This document shows positions 8,344 through 17,399 of a DNA stretch of 58,500 nt, one piece after another (positions within the stretch are counted from its first letter, which is position 1; every line of letters begins with the position of its first letter). Source of the DNA: Mesostigma viride (lineage: Eukaryota > Streptophyta > Mesostigmatophyceae > Mesostigmatales > Mesostigmataceae); assembly GCA_009746045.1 (NCBI GenBank), contig RPFO01000667.1, positions 945,721 to 1,004,220 of the forward strand. The letters are read 5' to 3'. The notes below the pieces were generated by a model. It was not told the origin of the DNA, made no database searches, and worked only from the letters and a program-made list of their open reading frames with translations. Position numbers and translations under genes: made by a program.

Positions 8344-10167
8344 TTCTCAAGGCGAATGCGTTAGGCAATGAAAATACGTCTGCAGCTCCGGCTGCAGCTC
8401 CGCTCACAGGTCCGGAAGGTAGCGGTGACACTAGTCGTGCACTGGTGGTTGCCCAGCCCCCTCACCGGCTTGCCTCGCCCTCTGCATCGCCTGAGCCTAA
8501 ACGCAGCCGCCCTGAGGATCCGGCGCCCCCTGCCGAGCCGGGCTGGAAAGAACTCGACTTTGACGCCAAATCAGCCGTATGGTGGGCAAACTGCAACGCA
8601 AAGCCCACCCTTTTTATGAGCGCCGTGCTTTACGGGTCGCGCACCTCGCTTCTTGCCCTGTGCCGGCACCTTGACGACCTCGGTCGCCTCTGGCGGAGTG
8701 ACACTCCGCCTGGAGGTGCCGTGGCCGGTACTTACATGCCGAATCTGCCCAGCCTCCCCCGCCCCCGCCTTCAGCTCATCGCCCTCTGCTCCCTCCTCGG
8801 GCGCTCTGTCGCCGAGATCTGGGCCCCTGGCACCTCCATGAATTCCACCTCCGAAATCCGCTCCATCATCAACCAGGCCCTCGTGCAGCACGTGGCCCCC
8901 CTCGCCGCAGATGTGGCGGCCATGGGGGGCACGCTGGCTGCCGAGCTTCCCCTCCTCTCCTCCACCACCACCGCCACCTCCAAGCTCCTCGCCTCCACCT
9001 CCACCACAACCGACGCCCTCACCGCCATGCAGCTCCTCGCCATCGACAAGCGCCTGCAGGACAATGCCATAGCCATCGAATGCTTGTGCACAGAACACCG
9101 CCGGCATCACCGCCCAGGCGGTGAAGGACATCGCCGCTCGGCCAGCCCCTGCTCAGCCATGCCGGCGATGCTCCTCCCATCCCGACCTGGGCGGACATGC
9201 TTAAGCAGCACGCCACCTCCACCACCTCCGCCGTCGCCGCCCAGCTTAAGCAGCAGACGCTGGACCTCCGCGAGGAGGCCGAGCTCGCCAAGCGCAGCCT
9301 TAACGTCATAGTCAAGCACTTCGACCCGCTGCAGGACGAGACCCCCGAGACCCTTGCCATGGCGTTTGAGAACAAAATCCTTGTCCCCATGGCTATCACT
9401 GGTAAGGGCAAGCCGCGGGGGGTGACCCGCCTTCCCAGCTCCCGGGGTAAGGCCGGCCCCTCCCCCTTGCTCCTCACCTTTGACACCATGGCGGATAAGA
9501 TGGAGTTCCTCAAGTGTCGCAAGCGGCTTGGGGGGACCGCCTACACGCTGGACGACGACTTGACCTTGACGCAGCAACAACGGCGACGGGAGTTATGGCC
9601 GACCTACCTCCAGCTTCGGCAGACGGCGGGGCAGAAGCCGGTCTACTGGAAGGGGGCGGACATCTACGTCGCCCACAAGCCCTGGCAGGCGACCCCTGCC
9701 GCCCCAGCCACCCCAGCCAACCCAGCCTATAGAATATATAGCAGTAGTGTAGACTAGAAAGCTTAGTGACGTGGCCATGTATGCCTACGTGATGGGCCCA
9801 CACCCGCCCTTGCAATAGCCGTAGCAATTTCGAGTCATGCATGCTTTGCCCATGCAGGGAGTTACTCCCTGCTGAGAGGCCATGTGTACCCTAGCTATAG
9901 CCTAGCCACATACCTTCCACCCCATATGTCATGCAGGCCTTCTAGGCCCTCTCCTCAAGCCCCCCCTGGGTGCCTGTGCTTGTTTAGGAGGCATGAACCA
10001 TCATGGAGGTGCAGGTGCACCTGTGCACCCAGAGCAGGTGATAGTCGTACAACCTACACCTGCAGGTTGTCGCCCTGATTGTATTACAAACCCATAGATG
10101 CCCCTTTCTCAGGGCTATGTGTTACATATGCTCCCCATGGAGCTATGATTTTAATTAATTAATTAAT
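8344..10167 (+). mobile_element. Family A ORF1-only retroelement, copy A2, 5'-truncated
   Basis: Begins inside ORF1 ('gcgttaggcaatgaaaat') directly after copy A1. It carries the rest of ORF1, then a 3' UTR of about 400 bp, a terminal stem-loop (CTCC-CCAT-GGAG near 10123) and an AATT tail (10151-10167). Fragments of two more family A 3' ends follow, one plus (10168-10214) and one minus (10215-10260). The fusion to A1 suggests a deletion between two tandem copies. Confidence 0.8.
8347..9757 (+). pseudogene. ORF1 (L1-ORF1-like protein) of copy A2, truncated and frameshifted
   Basis: Reads ALGNENTSAAPAAAPL onward, without the first 20 or so residues of the intact copies, and includes PEPKRSRPEDP. 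The frame breaks near 9090-9110. It resumes with MLKQHATSTTSAVAAQL, NVIVKHFDPLQDE, PLLLTFDTMADKMEFLKCRK, YTLDDDLTLTQQQRRRELWP and DIYVAHKPWQ. The C-terminal RNA-binding part is therefore preserved although the protein cannot be made in one piece. Confidence 0.8.
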
Positions 10168-10370
10168 ATGCCCCTTCTCTGGGCTATGTGCTACTTCCAA
10201 CGGAGTTATGTTCCTAATTAATTGATGCCTCCGTTGGGAGATCATGTAGCACATATTCCTTGATGGATGGGTGGAGTGGAGGAAGCCGCGTAATCGAACT
10301 AACCTAACTCTAAGCTATCTAGTCTAGAAAATCCTAACTACACTACTCAGCAAAACGCGCCTTCCTCTTA

Positions 10371-10541
10371 GGGGGGGGCGTGCCGTAGCATCCTGGTTAC
10401 CATGCCGTCTAGCTTGGCGGCCAGCGTGTCCGTGAGCGTCCATGCCTCGGCGCCGTGGGTGAGCACCGTGAGGACCAGGACGTATAGGAGCATGCGCTTG
10501 CGGTGCTCGCCGAGGTCCTTCGAGTGAGTTAAGTCCTCAGT
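10371..10541 (-). pseudogene. LINE ORF2 C-terminal fragment (host of the nested cluster)
   Basis: On the minus strand LYVLVLTVLTHGAEAWTLT and AAKLDGMVTRMLRHA read in one frame. These blocks are typical of the far C-terminus of non-LTR ORF2 proteins and match 56900-57010. The fragment is interrupted at TAAGTCCTCAGT (10530-10541) and its continuation appears at 14665-14703 and 16662-16790. 10261-10370 holds nothing recognisable. Confidence 0.7.
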
Positions 10542-10551
10542 ACTACACGTA

Positions 10552-12540
10552 GCCACGTATGAGCCACGAGCCACGAGATAGCCATGGCTGACGGCGGAGC
10601 TCATAACTTTCACGTTTGAGCACCGAATTTAGCCGTGAATATCACAATCGATGCGTCTTTCTACGACGCACATGCTGATATAATTTTCCGACGCTATTAC
10701 GCAATATACGATGAGCAAACGCCTTTCGACGCAACGCAGCCTGGCGGCTGCGCTCGGCAATGAAAATACGCCTGCAGCTTCGGCTGCAGCTTCGCCCACC
10801 GGCCCAGATGGCAACGGTGACACTAGTCGTGCACTGGTGCTCGCCCAGCCTCCCGGGCTCACCTCGCCATCTGCATCGCCTGATCCTAAGCGCAGTCGCT
10901 CTGCTGAGCCGCCCTGGGAAGAGACCTCCTTCGACGTCAACCGCTCCGGCTTCTGGCAACGCAGCCCCAGTTGCTTCATGGACGACGTGTTTCACGGCAA
11001 TCACGCCTCGCTTCTAGCCCTGTGTGTGTACCTCACGTCCCACAACCGCGGCCGCGGGCCTGGTCTTGGCCAGCTTGTCGACCCCGCCGAGACTCTCCCC
11101 GTCCTTCCCCGCATGAGTCGCCCCAAGCTCCAACGCTTCGCCCTCTGCTCCCTTGTTGGACGCTCCGAAGCCGAGATCTGGGCTCCCAAACCGCCCCCCT
11201 CCACCTTCCCCACCGAACTGATGGGTGGCACCATCCGCACCCTCCTCAAGGAAGCTTTCGAGCAGCACGTGACCCCTCTTGCCGCAGATGTGGCGGCAAT
11301 AGGTGGCACGCTGGCTGCTGAGCTTCCCACCATCCCCACCGCCACCGCCACCCTCCTCGCCTCCCCCCCCCCCCCCCTCCGCCTCCACCGACTCCATCAC
11401 CGCCCAGCTCCGCGACATCGACCAGCGCCTCAAGGATAATGCAATCGCTATCGAGGTCTTGCAGAACATGGCAGGCCTCACCGCCCAGGCAGTGAAGGAC
11501 ATTGCCGCCAAGCCAGCCTCGGCTGGCCCGGCCGGCGATGCTCCTCCCATCACGACCTGGGCGGACATGCTTAAGCAACATACCACCTCCACCACCTCCG
11601 CCGTCGCAGCCCAGCTCCAGCGGCAGACGCTTGACCTCCGCGAGGAGGCCGAGCTCGCCAAGCGCAGCCTCAACGCCATACTCAAGAACTTGGACATGGA
11701 AGAAGGTGAGAATTCCGAGAAGCTTGCACGCGCGTTTGAGAGCAAAATCCTTGCACGCATGGGCCTTCTTGGTGAGATCAAGCTGACCGCCCACCGCCTC
11801 CCCCGCGCGCGGGGTAAGGCAGGGGCGCCTCCGCTTCTTCTCATCTTTGATAGCCCAGCGGACAAGATTTCGTTTCTCAGACGCCGCAAGCGGCTCGCGA
11901 ATACTCCCTTCACCGTGGACGACGACTTGACCCTGGCACAGCAACAACGGCGACGGGAGCTATGGCCGACCTACACCCAGCTCCGGCAGACCAAGGCGGG
12001 CCAGCCGGTGTACTGGAAGGGGGCGGCCATCTACGTCGGCCACAAGCCCTGGCAAGCGACCCCCTCGACCACCGCGGCCCCAGCAACTCCAGCCCCAGCC
12101 TAGGGGAATACAGCAGTAGTGTAGAATAGTTAGACAGTGGCCTTGTACATGCCCGCCTACTACAGGCACTATACCAGCTTAGGCCTAGCCTTTTTAGTCA
12201 TGTACATGTGTGCCTATGATGAGCCACACTCCAGACGCTGCCTAGTTTTATTTAGTAATGCTGTGCCCATGCAGAGAGCTGCTCTCTGCTGAGATGCCAC
12301 GCTCTAGTTTTTGTCTAGCCATGATGATCTTCCCCCTCACAGGCATGCTCCCCCCTTACCCGGGCATAGCGTGATAGACCATGAGGGTGCGGGTGCCCTG
12401 GTGCACCTAGAGCAGGGGTAGCTTACATTCCCACCCTTGCATGAAGTAGCCTAGAATGTATTAAAAGCCATATGCCCCTTCTCAGGGCTATGTGCTACAT
12501 CTACTCCCAACGGAGTGATGTTGATAATTAATTAATTAAT
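10552..12540 (+). mobile_element. Family A ORF1-only retroelement, copy A3, full length
   Basis: Flanked by the perfect 11-bp duplication TACTACACGTA (10541-10551 and 12541-12551), so it is a complete insertion of about 1990 bp. Order: 5' UTR with short 'gagccacgagccacgag' repeats and 'gctgatataattttccg', ORF1 (broken by one frameshift), 3' UTR, stem-loop ACTCCCAACGGAGT near 12505, tail (AATT)n. No ORF2 lies between stop and tail. Confidence 0.9.
10711..12103 (+). pseudogene. ORF1 (L1-ORF1-like protein) of copy A3, one frameshift
   Basis: Starts at ATG 10711 (MSKRLSTQRSLAAALGNENT), reading SPDPKRSRSAEPP and LKEAFEQHVTPLAADVAA. The frame changes in a run of about 15 C at 11363-11378. It then continues QLRDIDQRLKDNAIAIEVLQ (predicted coiled coil), AILKNLDMEEGENSEK, PLLLIFDSPADKISFLRRRK, FTVDDDLTLAQQQRRRELWP and AAIYVGHKPWQ, ending near 12103. 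Otherwise it is almost complete. The homopolymer could also be a sequencing error, in which case the ORF would be intact. Confidence 0.8.
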
Positions 12541-12585
12541 TACTACACGTAAGCCAGCCATAATTTCAATGCACAAGGCTACACA

Positions 12586-14530
12586 CCAGAGCCATCCACA
12601 AAATTCCGGCCACGAGGTAGCCATGGCTGTCGGAGCTCATAACTTTCACGTTTGAGCACCGAATTTAGCCGTGAATATCACTATCGCTTCGTCTTTCTAA
12701 GACGCACATGCTGATATAATTTTCCGAATCTAAAACGCAATATATGGCGCACAAACGCGCCTCGACGCAACGCAGCCTGGCGGCTGCGCTCGGCAATGAA
12801 AATTCTGCAGCTCAGGCTGCAGCTTCGCCTTCAGGTCCGGCAGGCGGCGATGACACTAGTCGTGCACTGGTGGTCGTCCAGCAACCCCCCGGGCTTAACG
12901 CCTCGCCATCTGCATCGCCTGACCCCAAGCGCACCCGCCCAGCCGACGACACAGGAGGGTCTTCACGCCCAGAACCGAGCTTTCGGCCCCGGCCTTTCAA
13001 GGTCGCAGATTACGACTGGGCCACCATTTCTCCGACCGATGCTCTGCGCTGCATCTTCTTCGGGGATTACGCTTCGCTTTACGACCTGTGCCTCCATTTC
13101 CACTCCATCAATCGCCTCCTCGCCCCGGACGGCAGCCGCTGGGCCAACATCTACGGGCTGTCCGGCTGCGTCCGCCCCCATCTCCAGCACGCCATCCTCA
13201 ACTCCCTTCTCCAGCGCTCTGACGGCGAGATCTGGGCTCCACCCCTTTCCGTCCCCACCCTCCGCTCCATCCTCACGGAAGCCTTTCAGCAGCACGTGAC
13301 CCCCCTTGCTGCCGACATAGCAGCAATCGGCGGCACGCTGACTGCTGAACTTCCTCACATTTCCACCGCCGCCGCCTCCACCTCCACGGCCATTTCCGCC
13401 TCCACTGCCGACATCAAAGCCCAGCTCCTCGACCTCGACCAACGCCTTCAAGCCACCGCCAACGCCCTTGAGAGCTTGCATGACACCGCCGGCCTCACCG
13501 CCCAGGCGGTGAAGGACATCGCCGCCCAGCCGGCGCCTGCTGGCTCGGCCGGCGATGCTCCCTCCACCTGGGCGGACTTGCTTAAGCAGCACACCACCTC
13601 CACCACCTCCACCATCTCGGCACAACTCAAGCAACAAGCCCTCGACCTTCGCGAGGAAGCCGACATCGCCCGGCGCAGCCACAATGTCATCGTCAAGCAC
13701 TTCGACCAGCAGGCAGGTGAGACCTCCACGAGCCTTCTTGAGGCATTTAAGCGCGCCATTCTTGCCCCCATGTTACTCACTGGTGAGCTGGACATGTCGG
13801 CTGTCCGCCTCCCCCGCGCGCGGGGGAAGGCTGGCCCGGCCCCCGTGCTCCTCACCTTTAAGTACATGGCGGACAAGCTGGCGTTCCTTAAATGCCGCAA
13901 GAAGCTCTCGGAGACTCGCTTCACGCTGGACGACGACTTGACCCTGGCCCAGCAACAACGGCGACGCGAGCTATGGCCGGCCTACCTTCAGCTCCGGCAG
14001 AGCGCAAGGGGGAAGCCGGTATACTGGAGGGGGGCGGTCATCCACGTTGACCACAAGCCCTGGCAGCCCCCTCCTGCCACCTCAGACTAGGAATATATAT
14101 ACCAGTAGTGTAGATTAGTAAGGCTTAGCCTAGCATGTGGCCCACGCGCATGTGCGCCCATAATGGCCCCCATGGATGATGCCTTCAACATTTAGCCATG
14201 CTTTGTCTATAATGGGACCCCCATGGATGTTGCATTAAGAACTTAGCCATGCTATGCCATGCAGAGAGATGCTCTCTGTCGAGAAGCCATGCCCTAGCCC
14301 TTGCATAGCCATGATGATCTTCCTCCCCCGTGCCAGGATCCCCTTAGCTGGGTTGAACCTGAGACAGCATGGTGGTGCCGGTGCCCTTGCGGCACCTAGA
14401 GCAAGTGTTGCTTACATTCCCACCCTTGCATGAAGTAGCCTAGGATGTATTTAAAGCCATATGCCCCTTCTCAGGGATATGTGCTACATTGACTCCCAAC
14501 GGAGTGATGTTGATAATTAATTAATTAATT
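12586..14530 (+). mobile_element. Family A ORF1-only retroelement, copy A4, full length and intact
   Basis: Flanked by the perfect 11-bp duplication AAGGCTACACA (12575-12585 and 14531-14541). The empty site is present in reverse complement at about 4766-4795 in another SINE X copy, so both ends are fixed. The element is 1945 bp: 5' UTR of 158 bp, one intact 448-codon ORF1, 3' UTR of about 440 bp, stem-loop ACTCCCAACGGAGT near 14490 and tail (AATT)n. There is no reverse transcriptase, so it must have been copied by enzymes supplied from elsewhere. Confidence 0.95.
12744..14090 (+). CDS. L1-ORF1-like RNA-binding protein of an ORF1-only retroelement (intact, copy A4)
   Basis: 448 codons, start ATG 12744 at the position conserved in copy A3. 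Residues 1-80 are low complexity, rich in Ala/Ser/Pro, with the basic motif SPDPKRTRPADD. About 80-170 is a family-specific region of unknown fold. About 175-215 (LTEAFQQHVTPLAADIAAIG) and 220-270 (DIKAQLLDLDQRLQATANAL) look helical and the latter is a likely coiled coil. About 300-440 resembles the RRM plus C-terminal domain of L1 ORF1p: NVIVKHFDQQAGE, PVLLTFKYMADKLAFLKCRK, FTLDDDLTLAQQQRRRELWP and AVIHVDHKPWQ. L1 ORF1 proteins trimerise and coat element RNA; that role is inferred here by homology. The element lacks ORF2. Similarity to copy A5 along the whole length indicates recent activity. Confidence 0.85.
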   Translation: MAHKRASTQRSLAAALGNENSAAQAAASPSGPAGGDDTSRALVVVQQPPGLNASPSASPDPKRTRPADDTGGSSRPEPSFRPRPFKVADYDWATISPTDALRCIFFGDYASLYDLCLHFHSINRLLAPDGSRWANIYGLSGCVRPHLQHAILNSLLQRSDGEIWAPPLSVPTLRSILTEAFQQHVTPLAADIAAIGGTLTAELPHISTAAASTSTAISASTADIKAQLLDLDQRLQATANALESLHDTAGLTAQAVKDIAAQPAPAGSAGDAPSTWADLLKQHTTSTTSTISAQLKQQALDLREEADIARRSHNVIVKHFDQQAGETSTSLLEAFKRAILAPMLLTGELDMSAVRLPRARGKAGPAPVLLTFKYMADKLAFLKCRKKLSETRFTLDDDLTLAQQQRRRELWPAYLQLRQSARGKPVYWRGAVIHVDHKPWQPPPATSD

Positions 14531-14703
14531 AAGGCTACACATTTCCATCACCATTCATATTCATCATCCTGAACGACTCGAACACGCGGACAAGATAACG
14601 GCAGGCTCGAGCTACCATGGTCCGGATTCTCCCGATTTCTGGCCTGCGCTGGTTGTCTCCTTGATAAGTCCTCAGTGGGAGGGGAACATGGGATGGAATG
14701 GAT

Positions 14704-16661
14704 TGAATTGAATTGAATTGAATTGTAACATAACTCCGTTGGGAGTATATGTAGCACATAGCCCAGAGAAGGGGCATATGGCCTATCATACATTCTAAGC
14801 TACTTCCTGCAAGGGTGGGAATGTAAACAACACTTGCTCTAGGTGCACTAGGGCACCTGCACCACCCAGAGTTTCAGGCAACACCCAGCGAAGGGGAGCC
14901 TGTCATAGGTGGGGAAGATCATCATGGCTATACAAGAGCTAGGACATGGCTTCTCTACAGAGAGCATCTCTCTGCATGGCATAGAATGGCGAAATTCTTA
15001 ATGCAACATCCATGGGGGTCCCGTTATAGGCAGGGCTTGGCTAAATCCTGTAGACAACATCCATGGGGGCCATTATGGGCGCACATGCGCGTGGGCCACA
15101 TGCTAGGCTAAGCCTGACTAATCTACACTACTGGTATGAATTCCCTAGTCTGGGGTGGCAGGAGGGGGCTGCCAGGGCTTGTGGTCAACGTGGATGACCG
15201 CCCCCCTCCAGTATACCGGCTTCCCCCCTGCGCTGTGCCGGAGCTGAAGGTAGGCCGGCCATAGCTCGCGTCGCCGCTGTTGCTGGGCCAGGGTCAAGTC
15301 GTCGTCCAGCGTGAAGCGAGTCCTCGAGAGCTTCTTGCGGCATTTAAGGAACGACAGCTTGTCCGCCATGTACTTAAAGGTGAGGAGCACGGGTGCCGGG
15401 CCAGCCTTCCCCCGCGCGCGGGGGAGGCGGACAGCCGACATGTCCAGCTCACCAGTGAGTAGCATGGGGGCAAGAATGTCGCGCTTAAATGCCTCAAGAA
15501 GGGTCGTGGAGGTCTCACCTGCCGGCTGGTCGAAGTGCTTGACGATGACATTGTGGCTGCGCCGGGCGATGTCGGTTTCCTCGCGAAGGTCGAGGGCTTG
15601 TTGCTTGAGTTGTGCCGAGATGGTGGAGGTGGTGGAGGTGGTGTGCTGCTTAAGCAAGTCCGCCCAGGTGGAGGGAGCATCGCCGGCCGGGCCAGCAGAC
15701 GCCGGCTGGGCGGCGATGTCCTTCACCGCCTGGGCGGTGAGGCCGGCGGTGTCATGCAAGCTCTCAAGGGCGTTGGCGGTGGCTTGAAGGCGTTGGTCGA
15801 GGTCGAGGAGCTGGGCTTTGATGTCGGCAGTGGAGGCGGAAATGGCAGTGGAGGTGGAGGCGGCAGCGGCGGAAATGTGAGGAAGTTCAGCAGCCAGCGT
15901 GCCACCCATTGCTGCGACGTCAGCAGCAAGGGGGGTCACGTGCTGCTGAAAGGCTTCCGTGAGGATGGAACGGAGGGTGGGGGCGGAGATGGATGGAGCC
16001 CAGATCTCGTCGTCAGAGCGCTCGAGAAGGGAGTTGAGGATGGTGTGCTGGAGCTGGGGGCGGGGGCAGCCAAGCAGGGCGCCGTGGGTTTGCCAGCGGC
16101 AGCCGTTGCTGCCGATGAGGCGACCTTGGTCGTAAAGATGGAGGCACAGGTCGTAAAGCGAGGCGTAGTCCCCGTAGAAGATGCAGTCCATAGCATCGTA
16201 AGGAGACAGGTTGTTCCAGTCGTGATCATCGACCTTGAAAGGGTGGGGCCGAAAGCGCGGTTCCGAGGGGCGGGACCATCCTGTTTTGTCGGCTGGGCGG
16301 GTGCGTTTCGGGTCAGGCGATGCCGATGGCGAGGCATTAAGCCCGGGAGGTTGCTGGGTGGCCACCAGTGCACGACTAGTGTCACCGCTGTCTACCGGAC
16401 CTGATGGCGAAGCTGCAGCCGCAGCTGCCGCATTTTCATGGGCGAGCGCATCCGCCAAACTGCGTTGCGTCAAAGGACGTTTGCTCGTCATATATTGCGT
16501 GTTAGATTCGGAAAATTATATCAGCATGTGCGTCTTAGAGAGACGAAGCGATAGTGATATTCACAGCTGAATTTGGGGCTCAAACGTGAAAGTTATGAGC
16601 TCCGCCGTCAGCCATGGCTACCTCGTGGCTCGTGGCTCGTGGCTCGTACCTTACTACCTCG
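14704..16661 (-). mobile_element. Family A ORF1-only retroelement, copy A5, full length and intact
   Basis: Flanked by the perfect 10-bp duplication TGGAATGGAT (14694-14703 and 16662-16671). On the minus strand: 5' UTR with repeated 'gagccacgagccacgag', ORF1 (16491-15145), 3' UTR, stem-loop with the CAAC loop near 14735-14750, then a pentanucleotide (AATTC)n tail rather than AATT. The pre-insertion sequence (a LINE 3' region) can be seen uninterrupted in reverse complement near 57490-57545. No ORF2. Confidence 0.95.
15145..16491 (-). CDS. L1-ORF1-like RNA-binding protein of an ORF1-only retroelement (intact, copy A5)
   Basis: 448 codons starting at ATG 16491 (MTSKRPLTQRSLADALAHEN). Same order of parts as the protein at 12744-14090: low-complexity N-terminus with SPDPKRTRPADKT, family-specific middle, predicted coiled coil (DIKAQLLDLDQRLQATANAL), then the RNA-binding module (NVIVKHFDQPAGETSTTLLE, PVLLTFKYMADKLSFLKCRK, FTLDDDLTLAQQQRRRELWP, AVIHVDHKPWQ). 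The C-terminal two thirds are nearly identical to copy A4. The region about 80-130 residues in diverges more (for example FKVDDHDWNNLSPYDAMDC against FKVADYDWATISPTDALRC), as expected of a less constrained segment. Likely translated if the element is transcribed. Confidence 0.85.
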   Translation of the reverse strand: MTSKRPLTQRSLADALAHENAAAAAAASPSGPVDSGDTSRALVATQQPPGLNASPSASPDPKRTRPADKTGWSRPSEPRFRPHPFKVDDHDWNNLSPYDAMDCIFYGDYASLYDLCLHLYDQGRLIGSNGCRWQTHGALLGCPRPQLQHTILNSLLERSDDEIWAPSISAPTLRSILTEAFQQHVTPLAADVAAMGGTLAAELPHISAAAASTSTAISASTADIKAQLLDLDQRLQATANALESLHDTAGLTAQAVKDIAAQPASAGPAGDAPSTWADLLKQHTTSTTSTISAQLKQQALDLREETDIARRSHNVIVKHFDQPAGETSTTLLEAFKRDILAPMLLTGELDMSAVRLPRARGKAGPAPVLLTFKYMADKLSFLKCRKKLSRTRFTLDDDLTLAQQQRRRELWPAYLQLRHSAGGKPVYWRGAVIHVDHKPWQPPPATPD

Positions 16662-16900
16662 TGGAATGGATGGTGTAAGCTATCTAGGTCCTAGTTACAG
16701 GGTTGTGGGCACCACGGCCCGAATCGCTATGAATGCGATACACGGTCACACGCGGACCTTCCACAGACAGGAGATAACGATGATGGACAAGGCCTAGTGG
16801 CCACATGACCCCCCCACGGAGGCATGTTATAATTTAATTTTTTAGTGGCCACAGGTCATAGAGGACAACCTGCAGTGGGGAAGCCGCGCGTTTGCACACG
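16662..16900 (-). mobile_element. LINE 3'-region remnant hosting copy A5, plus short repeat fragments
   Basis: 16672-16790 is the reverse complement of 57400-57510 (shared 'tatctaggtcctagttacag' and 'gtcacacgcgga'), the region after the C-terminus of LINE ORF2. 16805-16845 is a truncated family A 3' end with an AATTT-type tail. 16850-16895 ('acaggtcatagaggacaacc') matches the start of the CCAT element at 52815. All are non-coding. Confidence 0.6.
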
Positions 16901-17399
16901 TGGGAAGTATGCTAGACCAGACCCCTAGGGTCACGGGCACCATAGTTAATAAATTAATGCAAGGTTGGCTGTTCGGGGCCATGTTGCATTCATGGCACTT
17001 TCACCTGCATCCACGGAGCACGGAGACCCATAAAAAAGCCGTGAAACTTGCTGTTGAGTTTCAACGTGCGGCATCTGCAATCGTTAGCTAATAAAGAGCG
17101 ATGTGGGGAGCTGCTTTGATACTTCTAAGATACACATCATACTCAAATTCAAATATTATTGATGTTGTTACTTTCCATATGGGGGGAAAAGATAACTGAA
17201 TGACAATGGCATAAAAGCTGGCCTAACAATTGGTTTCAACCGTGCACAACTGTGTTGGCAGCCTCACTAAACTAACAGTTGCGGCATTCCAAAAGTGCCA
17301 GGTCAACTTTGAAACTGGCCAAAAGCATGCTTTCTCTACGTTGGCAAATCCTTGCAACTAACATTCGATAACCCAGACAAATGAGCTACATCCGTCCCA
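16901..17399. other. Unassigned, no gene seen
   Basis: A/T-richer sequence with no sizeable reading frame of recognisable content and no repeat shared with the rest of the window that I could find. Confidence 0.4.

Larger units (their letters stand above)
10542..14664 (-). mobile_element. SINE-like element X, split by two family A insertions
   Basis: Flanked by a perfect 12-bp duplication TAAGTCCTCAGT (10530-10541 and 14665-14676). Its own sequence is in three pieces: 10542-10551, 12552-12585 and 14542-14664, about 167 bp in total. It is interrupted by copies A3 and A4. On the minus strand it starts after 'ccttgat' with 'caaggagacaaccagcgc', carries an A-box-like tggtagctcgagcc and a B-box-like gtgttcgagtcg, and ends 'ggcttacgtgtag'. 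The TSD identifies it as a retroposon with definable ends. Confidence 0.85.
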
